64,000 nucleotides of DNA from Ewingella sp049889095 (GTDB taxonomy: Bacteria; Pseudomonadota; Gammaproteobacteria; Enterobacterales; Enterobacteriaceae), in NCBI GenBank assembly GCA_049889095.1, contig JBLJFK010000002.1; one strand, written 5' to 3'. The stretch's first letter is position 1. Each line of letters starts with the position of its first letter. The notes below the pieces were generated by a model. The model searched no databases. It had not been told where the DNA came from and worked only from the letters and a program-made list of their open reading frames with translations. Below are positions 54,981-63,306 of this stretch, one piece after another. The position numbers and the translations under genes are program-made.

Positions 54981-57900
54981 TTAGGTCTGTTTGTTTTTTC
55001 CCGTTTTTTCCCACCGCTGTTCAAGCTGCATAACAAGACTCATTGCTGCAGGGAGAACCGTCAGTGTGATGATGGTGGCAATAAGCAACCCGCCAATAAT
55101 GGCATAAGCCATTGGCCCCCAGAACACCTGCCGTGAGATAGGAAGCATCCCAAGAATAGCGGCACAAGCTGTAAGAAATATTGGGCGAGATCGATGCTTT
55201 GCCGCTGCAATAATGGCATCGTCACGCGTCATCCCAGCGCGAGTATTGCTATCTGCCTCGCTTATTAGGATCACCGCATTGCGAATTATCATGCCCGCCA
55301 AAGCAATAATACCAAGCAGCGAGACAAAACCCATTGCAGTTCCCGTCGGTAACATGCTCAGTACCACACCTATCAAGCCAAACGGCGCCATCAATAGCGC
55401 GAGCATCATGCGTGAGATCTGCCGCAACTGAACCATAAGCAGAACCAACATCACGATGAGCGTCACCGGCAGTACGGCAAACACAGAGCTGTTCCCTTTG
55501 TCAGACTCCGCCACCGACCCATCTTCACGTATATGATAATCGGTTGAAAGAGTTTCACGCAGTTGTTGCACGCGCGATGCCAGCTGCGCTGATACCGCAG
55601 AAGCGTTCATACCCGGTGCCAGATCGGTCTGAACCGTGATGAAAGGCAGACGATTACGCCGGTATATCAGCGAATCTTCGATGCCCCATGCCGGCGTCGC
55701 AACCTGACTTAAAGGTATTTTATTTCCGTCTGCCGTGGTGACCGTTAATCCGGAAAGGATTTGGGTATCCTGCCGTTCTCTATCGTCCCCGCGTAAAACT
55801 ACATCAATCAGACGATTACCGTCACGTACCGTGGTGATGACACTTCCCGAGTAAAGGGTATTTAGTGCACTCGCCAACCCTTCTGAAGAAACACCCGCTG
55901 CACGGGCCGCCGTCTGGTTAACCTTAAAGGTGATCACCCGCTCTGGCTCGCCGGCTGTCAGGTTGACCTCGCGCGAGGCAGAACTGTCGCCCAGTGACGC
56001 GGCAAGTTGACGGGCGATGATCTGTACTTTTCCATAGTCAGGGCCAGTCACGCGATACCTGATTGGCCAGCCGACGGGTGGCCCGAGTTCAAGAGGAGAT
56101 ATCCTCGTTGTAATATCGCTGAAGTCTTGTGCCACCACCGTTTCTAATTGTTGCCTGAGCCGGTCTCTTGCCTCTAAATCCTTTGCCACGACGACCATCT
56201 GGGCCGTGTTTTCATTATCGGATAATGTGTCCATAGGCAGATAAAAACGTATAGCGCCCCCGCCGATATACGTTGAGAAGTGATCGATATTGGCATTACC
56301 GCTGAGTATTTTCTCTAACCGTTCGACCTGACGCGCAGTCTCCTCGTGAGAGGCATTTGCCGGCAAGGTCAGACTGACAAGTAATTCAGGCCGATCGGAT
56401 GCCGGGAAGAATTCCCCTTGCATAAAGGTTGAGCCATACGCGGCTGCGACCAATAAACTGATCGCAGTCCCCAATGTCAACCCTCGGTGACGCAGCACGC
56501 CGCGGAGAATGAATTGATAGAACCGCACGATTTTACCGGGAGTATCATCATGGCGTTTTGCTGGAACAGTCAGCAACCATGTCCCCATTAGCGGCGTGAA
56601 AAGGATGGCAACAACCCATGAACACAGCAATGAAATCATCACCACGGCGAACAGCGAAATACAGTATTCGCCAGCGCCTGAGGCGGCAAAACCCACCGGA
56701 ATAAAACCGGCAATCATGACCAGTGTCCCGGTCAGCATTGGGAACGCAGTTGTCTCAAAGGCATAGGTGGCGGCCTGCCAGCGGCTGTCGCCAGCTTCAA
56801 GCCTGGCGACCATCGCCTCTACGCTGATCATGGCATCGTCGACCAATAGGCCAAGCGCAATGATCAGCGCGCCGAGTGAGATACGCTGCAGCCCAATTCC
56901 ACACAACATCATACCGGCGAACGTCATGGCCAGAACCAGAGGAATTGCAGCAGCCACCACCAACCCTGCGCGGGTGCCCAGGGAGATAAAGGAGACGGCC
57001 AACACAATGACGACGGCCTCCAGCAGGACGTGAACAAATCCATTGACGGCTTCTTTCACCACGGCGGACTGGTCAGCAACCTTAGTCATCTCAATCCCAT
57101 GCGGGAGCCGGGACTGAATATCTGTCATCCGACTGTTTATAGCGTCGCCGAATTTGAGCATATTACCGGTAGCAGCCATAGAAATAGCCAAACCTATCGC
57201 CGGCTGGCCGTTCACCCTGAAGGTCGGTGCTGGCGGTTCGGCAGGTTGCCGACTTATTGTCGCAATATCAGTGAGGGGGATATAGCGACCAGCAATATGC
57301 AACGTTGTCGCATTGAGGCTCTGTTCTGGATCTAAAGCCCCGCTGACCCTCAACGCAATATTTTCCGCTCCGCTTCTTAACACCCCGGCTGATACTACGG
57401 CATTCTGCGCTTTCAGCGCGTCACTAATCTGTTGCAGATCCAGCCCCATACCGGCCAGTTTTCGCGGGGAAAAAGCAATCACCATCTGCTCTTCCTGCTC
57501 ACCTAGCAGCGTGACTTTCCCGATATCAGGAAGTGACATCAGCTCACGGTGAATATCGTCAACTTTGTCTCTGAGTTCGCGAGTCGTGTACCCTTCGGCA
57601 GTAAAGCCGTAGATGGTGCCAAATGTGTCGTCGAAATTATCGTTGACGGCTGGACCCTGAACGCCTGCCGGCAATGAATATTTGATGTCCTGCATCTTTT
57701 TTCTTACCTGATACCAGATATCGGGCACCCGGGACGGCGGCGTGTCGTCGCGCAGGTTGACATAGATAGTCGACTGCCCGGCGCGGGTTTGGCTCTCCAC
57801 GTAATCGAGATAAGGTATTTCTTGCAGCTTTTTCTCAAGGGGATCGGTCAGCAGATTCACCGTATCCTGGACATTCGCGCCGGTCCATCGAGCGGAAACA

Positions 57901-58064
57901 ATCGCCGTTTTAATAGTGAAGGCCGGATCTTCATTGCGTGGAAGGCTTTCGTAGCTCATGACGCCAGCCGCCATCACTAGCAGCATAAAGAACACCATCA
58001 ACTGCTGGTTTTTTAACGCCCAGGCTGAGAGGTTAACCGCGTGTTTCATCGAACGGTCTTTCAT
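54981..58064 (-). CDS. RND efflux transporter, TriC-like
   Basis: Inner-membrane RND pump of 1027 residues. The N-terminus MKHAVNLSAWALKNQQLMVFF, then NEDPAFTIKTAIVSARWTGA and IWYQVRKKMQDIKYSLPAGVQGP, resembles Pseudomonas TriC more than AcrB or MdtB. The helix-4 motif LGLLVDDAMISVEAMVARLEAGD has the proton-relay Asp pair. A GGAGG ribosome site 7 bases before the first ATG supports the chosen start, and the ATG overlaps the adaptor stop by one base. No outer-membrane channel gene is nearby, so TolC is the probable partner. Substrates unknown; TriABC exports triclosan. Confidence 0.88.
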   Translation of the reverse strand: MKDRSMKHAVNLSAWALKNQQLMVFFMLLVMAAGVMSYESLPRNEDPAFTIKTAIVSARWTGANVQDTVNLLTDPLEKKLQEIPYLDYVESQTRAGQSTIYVNLRDDTPPSRVPDIWYQVRKKMQDIKYSLPAGVQGPAVNDNFDDTFGTIYGFTAEGYTTRELRDKVDDIHRELMSLPDIGKVTLLGEQEEQMVIAFSPRKLAGMGLDLQQISDALKAQNAVVSAGVLRSGAENIALRVSGALDPEQSLNATTLHIAGRYIPLTDIATISRQPAEPPAPTFRVNGQPAIGLAISMAATGNMLKFGDAINSRMTDIQSRLPHGIEMTKVADQSAVVKEAVNGFVHVLLEAVVIVLAVSFISLGTRAGLVVAAAIPLVLAMTFAGMMLCGIGLQRISLGALIIALGLLVDDAMISVEAMVARLEAGDSRWQAATYAFETTAFPMLTGTLVMIAGFIPVGFAASGAGEYCISLFAVVMISLLCSWVVAILFTPLMGTWLLTVPAKRHDDTPGKIVRFYQFILRGVLRHRGLTLGTAISLLVAAAYGSTFMQGEFFPASDRPELLVSLTLPANASHEETARQVERLEKILSGNANIDHFSTYIGGGAIRFYLPMDTLSDNENTAQMVVVAKDLEARDRLRQQLETVVAQDFSDITTRISPLELGPPVGWPIRYRVTGPDYGKVQIIARQLAASLGDSSASREVNLTAGEPERVITFKVNQTAARAAGVSSEGLASALNTLYSGSVITTVRDGNRLIDVVLRGDDRERQDTQILSGLTVTTADGNKIPLSQVATPAWGIEDSLIYRRNRLPFITVQTDLAPGMNASAVSAQLASRVQQLRETLSTDYHIREDGSVAESDKGNSSVFAVLPVTLIVMLVLLMVQLRQISRMMLALLMAPFGLIGVVLSMLPTGTAMGFVSLLGIIALAGMIIRNAVILISEADSNTRAGMTRDDAIIAAAKHRSRPIFLTACAAILGMLPISRQVFWGPMAYAIIGGLLIATIITLTVLPAAMSLVMQLEQRWEKTGKNKQT

Positions 58065-59215
58065 TATTTATCCTCCACGAGCGAGACCTTCTCATCCTGA
58101 CGCAGCTTACTGACTCCCGCCGTAACGACCGTTTCGCCTGGGTTTACCCCACTGGCAATAAATATTGCAGCACGCGTAAAATGGGCAATGTCAACGACGC
58201 GAAGATGTAGCTTGAAGGTCGTGCGATCCACAATGAACACCGCGGGTTTATCTCCCATGCGCGTCAGCGCGTGTGCTGGCAGCGCTATCACCGGCGCTCC
58301 TGCCTGCTCCATTTGCCCTTGAACTGTCGCGCCCAGGGCCATAGCCACCGGCGGGTTATCGAGGGAAACACGCACCCGCCAGGTTCGCGTCTGCGGGTCT
58401 GCCTGAGGACTGACATCCCGTAAGTGTCCACTCGTGTGTATTGACGGATCAGAAAGGAGTGAAAGGGTAAAAGGTACCGCCGAATTTCGTGTCATGACCT
58501 GAGGATCCGCGAGATCAAATACCGCATCGCGCCCCTCTCCCACGGCGAGAGTAATAACCGACTGCCCTATACTGAGGATCTGACCTGGAAAAGCTTTTAC
58601 CTCGGTAACCACGCCGGATTGCGGTGCAGTCAGACGGGTCCACGAGAGGGTATCTTGAGCATTTTTTAGTGCGGCTTCACTGCTCTGGCGGTGCGATGCA
58701 GCGGCCTGCCAGTCAGACTGAGCGGTATCGTACTGGGCGCGGGCAATGGCACCCAGCGGCATGAGCTTCCTCATTCGCTCGAGGTTGAGCGCTGCCACAC
58801 GTTCAGCCGCCCGCGCACTGTCCAGATCGGCTCTGGCACTGTGGAGCTGATTCTGACCGGTATCACTGTCCACCGCTGCCAGAACTTGGCCGGCCTGCAC
58901 GCGATCGCCCACGTCCACTGTACGGCTCAGCAGACGTCCTTCCACGCGAAAACTCAGCGTGACTTCATCATGCGCCTGTATCTCGCCAGTTTGGATAAAA
59001 GGCATGCTGGAGGTAGGGGCTGGTGCGACGATAAAACGAACAGGTCGGGGAGGCGCACTTTGCTTCTGGTCTTTGTCTCCGCAGCCAGACAGTAAAAATA
59101 CCGCAGAAAGTAAAATCAGCGACGCAAGTAACATTAACGCCGTGGATTTAAATAGCCCCACTCCCCCGATAGGTTGTAACGCCTTTTTGGTGCAGCCGGC
59201 AAATAGATGAGTCAT
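58064..59215 (-). CDS. RND periplasmic adaptor lipoprotein
   Basis: Membrane-fusion protein for the pump encoded next. From the ATG at 59215 it has ~383 residues. A hydrophobic stretch (LMLLASLILLSAVFLLSGC) ends in a lipobox Cys. Then come the lipoyl-type halves FRVEGRLLSRTVDVGDRVQAGQVLA and SWTRLTAPQSGVVTEVKAFPGQ flanking a helical hairpin. The ATG at 59215 sits 8 bases from AGGA; another ATG 6 bases upstream and one at 59242 are possible. About 30 residues precede the hydrophobic stretch, long for a signal peptide, so a start nearer 59131 cannot be excluded. Confidence 0.85.
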   Translation of the reverse strand: MTHLFAGCTKKALQPIGGVGLFKSTALMLLASLILLSAVFLLSGCGDKDQKQSAPPRPVRFIVAPAPTSSMPFIQTGEIQAHDEVTLSFRVEGRLLSRTVDVGDRVQAGQVLAAVDSDTGQNQLHSARADLDSARAAERVAALNLERMRKLMPLGAIARAQYDTAQSDWQAAASHRQSSEAALKNAQDTLSWTRLTAPQSGVVTEVKAFPGQILSIGQSVITLAVGEGRDAVFDLADPQVMTRNSAVPFTLSLLSDPSIHTSGHLRDVSPQADPQTRTWRVRVSLDNPPVAMALGATVQGQMEQAGAPVIALPAHALTRMGDKPAVFIVDRTTFKLHLRVVDIAHFTRAAIFIASGVNPGETVVTAGVSKLRQDEKVSLVEDK

Positions 59216-59311
59216 GGCCATGTTCCTGAATTGAGATAGCACTATTCAATCCAGGTTTTATCCAGATACGCTTTACATTTCATCAAGGGATCGTCAAGAC
59301 CAGCTAATTTG

Positions 59312-60493
59312 TTAGTCTGCTGTTTCCACAATAGGTAAGTGGGCGGTGATCAACAAACCGCCTTCAGCAGGCAGTGATGCTACGATGCCACCGCCGTGGG
59401 CCACACAAATGGCCTTGGCAATCGACAAACCCAGGCCGCTCCCGCCTGAATGTCGCGCACGGGATGACTCTTCGCGTGTAAAACGCTCAAACATTGTTGG
59501 CAGAAAATCCGCAGAGACACCCGGCCCGTTATCACGAAAGGAAATAGCGTACCCGCGGTGGGATGGCGTTACGTTGATAGTCAAATACCCCCCTTCGGTT
59601 GCATAACGCAGCGCGTTTTCCATGAGGATGGTAAATAACTGTCCAAGTCTAAAAACGTCTCCTTCATATAAGCTCGGGGACGCCGTGACTACCACAATTT
59701 TCATGCCACACGTTTCGGCCTGCGGTTTTAACCAGCCAGCACGCTCTTTCAACACATCAGTGAGGCTCATGTGGGTTTTGCTTAGGATAAGCTGGCCCGC
59801 GTCGGCCAGTGATAGCAGATGCAGATCATCAGTCAGCAGGCTGAGGAGCTGAAGCTGTTTCATGACCGTTTCCAGCTGTGTAGGCTCCAGCAGAAAAACA
59901 CCGTCGAGCATGCCCTGCACACGGCCAATAGCGGCGGTTAGTGGAGAGCGGAGTTCATGCGCCATAGCGACATGTGAAGCATGCAGTTCCCGTTCATAGC
60001 GTTCCAGCTGACGTGTCATCGTGTTGAAATCGTCGGTAAACTGAGCCAGCTCAGCCGGTGCTTCTTTTATCCGAGCAGCGCGAACCGTAAACTCACCCCG
60101 TGACACCGCTCTCGCGGCGGTAGCCAGATTGATAAACTGTTCTGAAAGTGGTCGGGCAGCCCGGAGTCCCAAAATGACAATAAATGGAATGACCACCAGG
60201 ACAAGCATGCCCACCATCAACCAATCGGCTGACATGATCGAGGGAACGGAGTACCAGATCCCCCAATGCTCATCCATAATTTGATGAAAGAGCAATGGAT
60301 TACGTTCAGGGTTCTCGAACAATGGCAAAAAGACATTTTTACTCGCTTGCGACATGTGCGAGATGACCCAAAAATTCTGAATCCCAAAACGCAGCCACAT
60401 ACAGAAAGCAATGACAATCACAGAGCCAATTGCCAGCGTCAGAATACGCACGCAAATCCAGCGCCAAAGGGACTGGCTTTTAAAATTACTCAT
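59312..60493 (-). CDS. Sensor histidine kinase of the RND cluster
   Basis: A 393-residue BaeS/AdeS-like membrane kinase. Helix 1 spans ~12-33, a short ~55-residue periplasmic loop follows, helix 2 spans ~90-110, then HAMP, HisKA with His179 (VAMAHELRSPLTAAIGR) and HATPase (ILMENALRYA; RHSGGSGLGLSIAKAI). It overlaps the response regulator gene by 4 bases and precedes the adaptor gene by 96 bases. It probably senses the pump substrate. Confidence 0.9.
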   Translation of the reverse strand: MSNFKSQSLWRWICVRILTLAIGSVIVIAFCMWLRFGIQNFWVISHMSQASKNVFLPLFENPERNPLLFHQIMDEHWGIWYSVPSIMSADWLMVGMLVLVVIPFIVILGLRAARPLSEQFINLATAARAVSRGEFTVRAARIKEAPAELAQFTDDFNTMTRQLERYERELHASHVAMAHELRSPLTAAIGRVQGMLDGVFLLEPTQLETVMKQLQLLSLLTDDLHLLSLADAGQLILSKTHMSLTDVLKERAGWLKPQAETCGMKIVVVTASPSLYEGDVFRLGQLFTILMENALRYATEGGYLTINVTPSHRGYAISFRDNGPGVSADFLPTMFERFTREESSRARHSGGSGLGLSIAKAICVAHGGGIVASLPAEGGLLITAHLPIVETAD

Positions 60494-61194
60494 GGTTGCT
60501 TGAACCTGTACCCAACGCCACGAACATTAAATAATATGTTGCTGATCCCCGCCGACTCCAGTTTTTTTCGCAGATTATAAATGTGGGTATCGACCACCCG
60601 CTCAAGCGCCTCACTTTCAGGCAGGCACTCCTCCAACAGGTGCTGGCGTGACAGCGGCCGCGTCGGCGTACGCATAAGCGTGATAAGCAAGGTGAATTCA
60701 GTGGGCGTAAGGTCCGGCTTTGACACATGGCCTAATGCATCAGTAACGCTGACCGACATGGATTCTTCATCGATAGAAAGCCCTTCCCAGCGCAGCTGTT
60801 TTCTCAGAGTTTCATTGGGAGTAATGCGCCTTAATACCGCCTGTACGCGGGCGATGACCTCTCCCGGGTTGTAGGGTTTAACCACATAATCGTCGGCACC
60901 GTAGCGCAAGGCGCCAATTTTATCGTAGATATCCCCCATCGCAGTCACCATAATTACCGGTATGTCGCCAGCACGGCGGATAGCGGACAGCACTTCTGTG
61001 CCGTTCATCACGGGCAACATCACGTCAAGCAGGACAATATCGGGCTTCCAGCGCTTGAACATATCTAACCCTTTCAGTCCATCGCCAGCAACGGCAACCT
61101 CATAATTCTCACGACGAAGATAAGCCTCAAGCACATCGGCCGCATCCGCATCGTCTTCTATCACCAGCACGCGTTTAGCATTCATTTTAGTCAC
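60490..61194 (-). CDS. OmpR-family response regulator of the RND cluster
   Basis: A 234-residue regulator: acidic pocket EDD at residues 13-15, phospho-acceptor Asp57 in IVLLDVMLPVMNG, KPYNPGEVIARVQAVLRR, then a winged helix ending FNVRGVGYRFKQP. It is the first gene of the minus-strand operon (regulator, kinase, adaptor, pump) and is divergent from the MipA/OmpV gene at 61315, so it probably controls both directions from the 120-base gap. Confidence 0.92.
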   Translation of the reverse strand: MTKMNAKRVLVIEDDADAADVLEAYLRRENYEVAVAGDGLKGLDMFKRWKPDIVLLDVMLPVMNGTEVLSAIRRAGDIPVIMVTAMGDIYDKIGALRYGADDYVVKPYNPGEVIARVQAVLRRITPNETLRKQLRWEGLSIDEESMSVSVTDALGHVSKPDLTPTEFTLLITLMRTPTRPLSRQHLLEECLPESEALERVVDTHIYNLRKKLESAGISNILFNVRGVGYRFKQP

Positions 61195-61314
61195 CTTGAC
61201 AATTTCTTCATAAAGCCCTGACAGTTCGTTGACACAGCGTCTTCATAGTAGTGCCTTAAACACGGCCGTGTAGATTTAACAGGGTCAGGCAATAATACGG
61301 GGATGAGGTTGACG

Positions 61315-62103
61315 ATGATAACCAGAAAATTGATGCTCCACATGTTTTGTATTGCGACTTCCGCTGCAGCGGCGCAAGCCTGTGCTGATAGCGCCAGCGC
61401 ATCGCAGCAGAGCCTCATTATTGGTCTGGGAGCACAAAATGCCCCTCTCTACAGTGGTTCTGACAAACGACACACACAAGTGGTGCCGGTTATTCAGGCC
61501 CGTGACGGCGCCTTTTTCTTTGACTCCCTAAAAGGGATTGGGTACGACCTACAGAGTGACAATGGCCTTTATCTTGAGCATACCCTTGGTTATGGTCTTG
61601 GACGCTCAGACCGTGATTCCAAATGGCGAGACGGGTCTGATAAACTCAAAGGTATGGGTAATATTGACGCGACAGTCAACACGTCAATCTCGGCCGGGTG
61701 GATGGCCACCTCGTGGCTCTCGCTCGAAGAGCGGGCTACTCTGCCACTCAGCGACGGACAGGGTGTCCAATATCGAACCTCAGTCACGCTTATCCCGGTG
61801 CAAAATAACAATGATAACGTCGCACTTCAGATTTCGGCACTGTTTGGCGACGGGCGTTATATGAACACTTTTTATGGTGTCAATGAAGAACAGAGTACGC
61901 ACTCTGGTTATGCACGTTACCGTGCCGCAGGCGGGTTTTACGGAATGGACAGTAACCTTATGTGGAGCCATCAGTTCACGCCACACTGGGGCTCTGCACT
62001 CAGCGTTGGTTACACCTGGCTCGATGATCATGCGGCAAACAGTCCGATTGTGTTTCAGCGAAATCAGACCACCGCAGCGGTCGCCGTAACTTATTCGTTC
62101 TGA
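61315..62103 (+). CDS. MipA/OmpV-family outer membrane protein
   Basis: A 262-residue outer-membrane beta-barrel with a Sec signal peptide (LMLHMFCIATSAAAAQACA, cleavage near residue 24). The mature part starts SLIIGLGAQNAPLYSGSDKRHTQVVPVIQARDG, the MipA/OmpV start, and ends with alternating strands and a terminal Phe (AVAVTYSF), the BAM signal. GGGATGAGGTT precedes the ATG. It is divergent from the two-component system; OmpV/MipA proteins are often induced by cationic stress or antibiotics. Confidence 0.88.
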   Translation: MITRKLMLHMFCIATSAAAAQACADSASASQQSLIIGLGAQNAPLYSGSDKRHTQVVPVIQARDGAFFFDSLKGIGYDLQSDNGLYLEHTLGYGLGRSDRDSKWRDGSDKLKGMGNIDATVNTSISAGWMATSWLSLEERATLPLSDGQGVQYRTSVTLIPVQNNNDNVALQISALFGDGRYMNTFYGVNEEQSTHSGYARYRAAGGFYGMDSNLMWSHQFTPHWGSALSVGYTWLDDHAANSPIVFQRNQTTAAVAVTYSF

Positions 62104-62141
62104 CCCCTTTGCTCTCCGATGCCTAAAGAGAGCGGAGTTCC

Positions 62142-62297
62142 GTGAATAAATGCGTACTGTTGCTATTTCTTATAGCGGGAAGCATAGGGCTTTTTTTGTC
62201 ACTGACATTACTAAAAAATATTATGAGGTTAATTATTTTTATACTGTTTCCCTACGTTATATTAAATATTATTTTTTATCTTTTTTTCTATGACTGA
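62142..62297 (+). CDS. Small hydrophobic protein, 51 residues
   Basis: A GTG-initiated frame with GAGCGGAG 6 bases before it, 38 bases after the MipA gene. It encodes two predicted membrane helices (VLLLFLIAGSIGLFLSLTLL and an Ile/Phe-rich second one, separated by KNIMR) and ends FFYD. It is AT-rich. No family is recognised. The hydrophobic pattern and ribosome site argue for a real small membrane protein, but it could be chance in AT-rich DNA. Confidence 0.45.
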   Translation: MNKCVLLLFLIAGSIGLFLSLTLLKNIMRLIIFILFPYVILNIIFYLFFYD

Positions 62298-62440
62298 GAC
62301 TGTCTCTTTGCGGCTTTGTTGAATATCTCTTCAGAGAAATGATCATACGGGTTAGTGTGCAAGATGCGCCGCACGTTAAAGCGCGGTCAATCCTCACGCC
62401 GTTCAGCGTAATGCAGGAACTCTGCGTTTTGGCTAATCAT
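62288..62440 (-). pseudogene. Small ORF with one in-frame TGA
   Basis: On the minus strand CTGGAGGCTGACC precedes an ATG opening a 50-codon frame, starting MISQNAEFLHYAERRED, interrupted by one TGA at codon 18, and resuming PRFNVRRILHTNPYDHFSEE up to a TAG. A single TGG-to-TGA change would restore a coherent basic protein. The family is not recognised. It ends 10 bases inside the plus-strand small gene. Confidence 0.4.
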
Positions 62441-62453
62441 GGTCAGCCTCCAG

Positions 62454-62498
62454 TATCTGCCTTACAAACGCTCTTCATTCTGATCTTCTCAGCCGGTA
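62454..62498 (+). repeat. Repeat copy 2 of the maeA 3' end
   Basis: 45 bases identical to 53407-53451, starting at TATCTGCCTTACAAACG, 9047 bases downstream of copy 1. Confidence 0.9.
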
Positions 62499-62518
62499 TC
62501 CATGTGCCGGCTTTTTTT
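62491..62518 (+). terminator. Intact terminator attached to repeat copy 2
   Basis: Stem AGCCGG / CCGGCT with a 10-base loop followed by TTTTTTT. This is the form expected for the ancestral maeA terminator; copy 1 after maeA has lost the right arm. Confidence 0.8.
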
Positions 62519-62611
62519 GGGTGTTCTGGAATATGAACCTGCCGGATGGCAGTAAATTTAGGCTGCACATATACTTGCCTCAAACCATTTTTAACTTCGG
62601 TGAGGCACAAT

Positions 62612-62962
62612 ATGTTATCAAACGTTCTCATAGTTTTCGTGGCGGCTATTCATATCTATATCCTCATCCTTGAAATGTTTCTATGGGATACCAGCACAGG
62701 TCGTAAAGCGTTTAATATAAACGCTGATTTCTCTCGGGCAACAAAGACATTGGCAGCAAATCAGGGCCTCTACAATGGCTTCCTGGCGGCAGGACTTCTT
62801 TACGGGTTGTGGTTAGGCGAAGGTGGTTTTCAGTTTAAGCTCTTCTTCCTGACGTGCGTGCTCATCGCTGGCATCTATGGTTCGATCAGCGCCAACAGAA
62901 AAATATTGTATGTTCAGGCACTGCCTGCATTGATAACCCTTACAGCACTGCTTTTTCTGTAA
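62612..62962 (+). CDS. DUF1304 membrane protein
   Basis: A 116-residue inner-membrane protein with four predicted helices. The features HIYILILEMFLWDT, NQGLYNGFLAAGLLYG and ISANRKILYVQALPALITL are typical of DUF1304. The start at 62612 follows GGTGAGGC; 22 more residues upstream are in frame but lie in the non-coding leader. Function unknown. It lies between repeat copies 2 and 3. Confidence 0.87.
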   Translation: MLSNVLIVFVAAIHIYILILEMFLWDTSTGRKAFNINADFSRATKTLAANQGLYNGFLAAGLLYGLWLGEGGFQFKLFFLTCVLIAGIYGSISANRKILYVQALPALITLTALLFL

Positions 62963-63092
62963 TTGCTGTCATCAAAATTGTCATCAATGAGCTGGTTTAT
63001 TCCACTCATAGGATGATGTTGCCATTCCAGCCACGGAAAACGGTGATCCCTTCGAAAACACCGTGTAGTTGTCAGTAGAATTCTTCAACCCT

Positions 63093-63121
63093 TCTTCATT
63101 CTGATCTTCTCAGCCGGTACC
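63093..63121 (+). repeat. Repeat copy 3 of the maeA 3' end
   Basis: 29 bases (TCTTCATTCTGATCTTCTCA onward) identical to 53425-53453, followed by a terminator-like AGCCGG-N10-CCGGTT with TGTTTT. This copy retains less of the coding part. Confidence 0.85.
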
Positions 63122-63180
63122 GGGGTGCCGGTTGTTTTGGGGATGTTTTTCCTCAATCCGATTTATTCAACCAAGCCGCA

Positions 63181-63207
63181 TAAAGATTGCCCAGAATTTG
63201 CCGATAG
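63181..63207 (+). promoter_or_regulatory. FliA (sigma28) promoter
   Basis: TAAAGATT-N11-GCCGATAG matches the flagellar class 3 consensus TAAAGTTT-N11-GCCGATAA with the exact spacing. It lies 99 bases before the chemoreceptor ATG. Confidence 0.85.
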
Positions 63208-63306
63208 ATTGTTCAAAGGGAAATCCATCGACAGGAAGTTAATCGCGCTTAATCTCTTACACTGGGGAAATTTCACTTGCACATCCAGCCTAAACCAAAA
63301 CGAAAA

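Noticed and set aside
62312..62326. GGCTTTGTTGAATA resembling the terminal inverted repeat of IS903
   Set aside because: Only ~14 bases match, no partner repeat or transposase is nearby, and the bases fall inside the minus-strand small frame (FNKAA).
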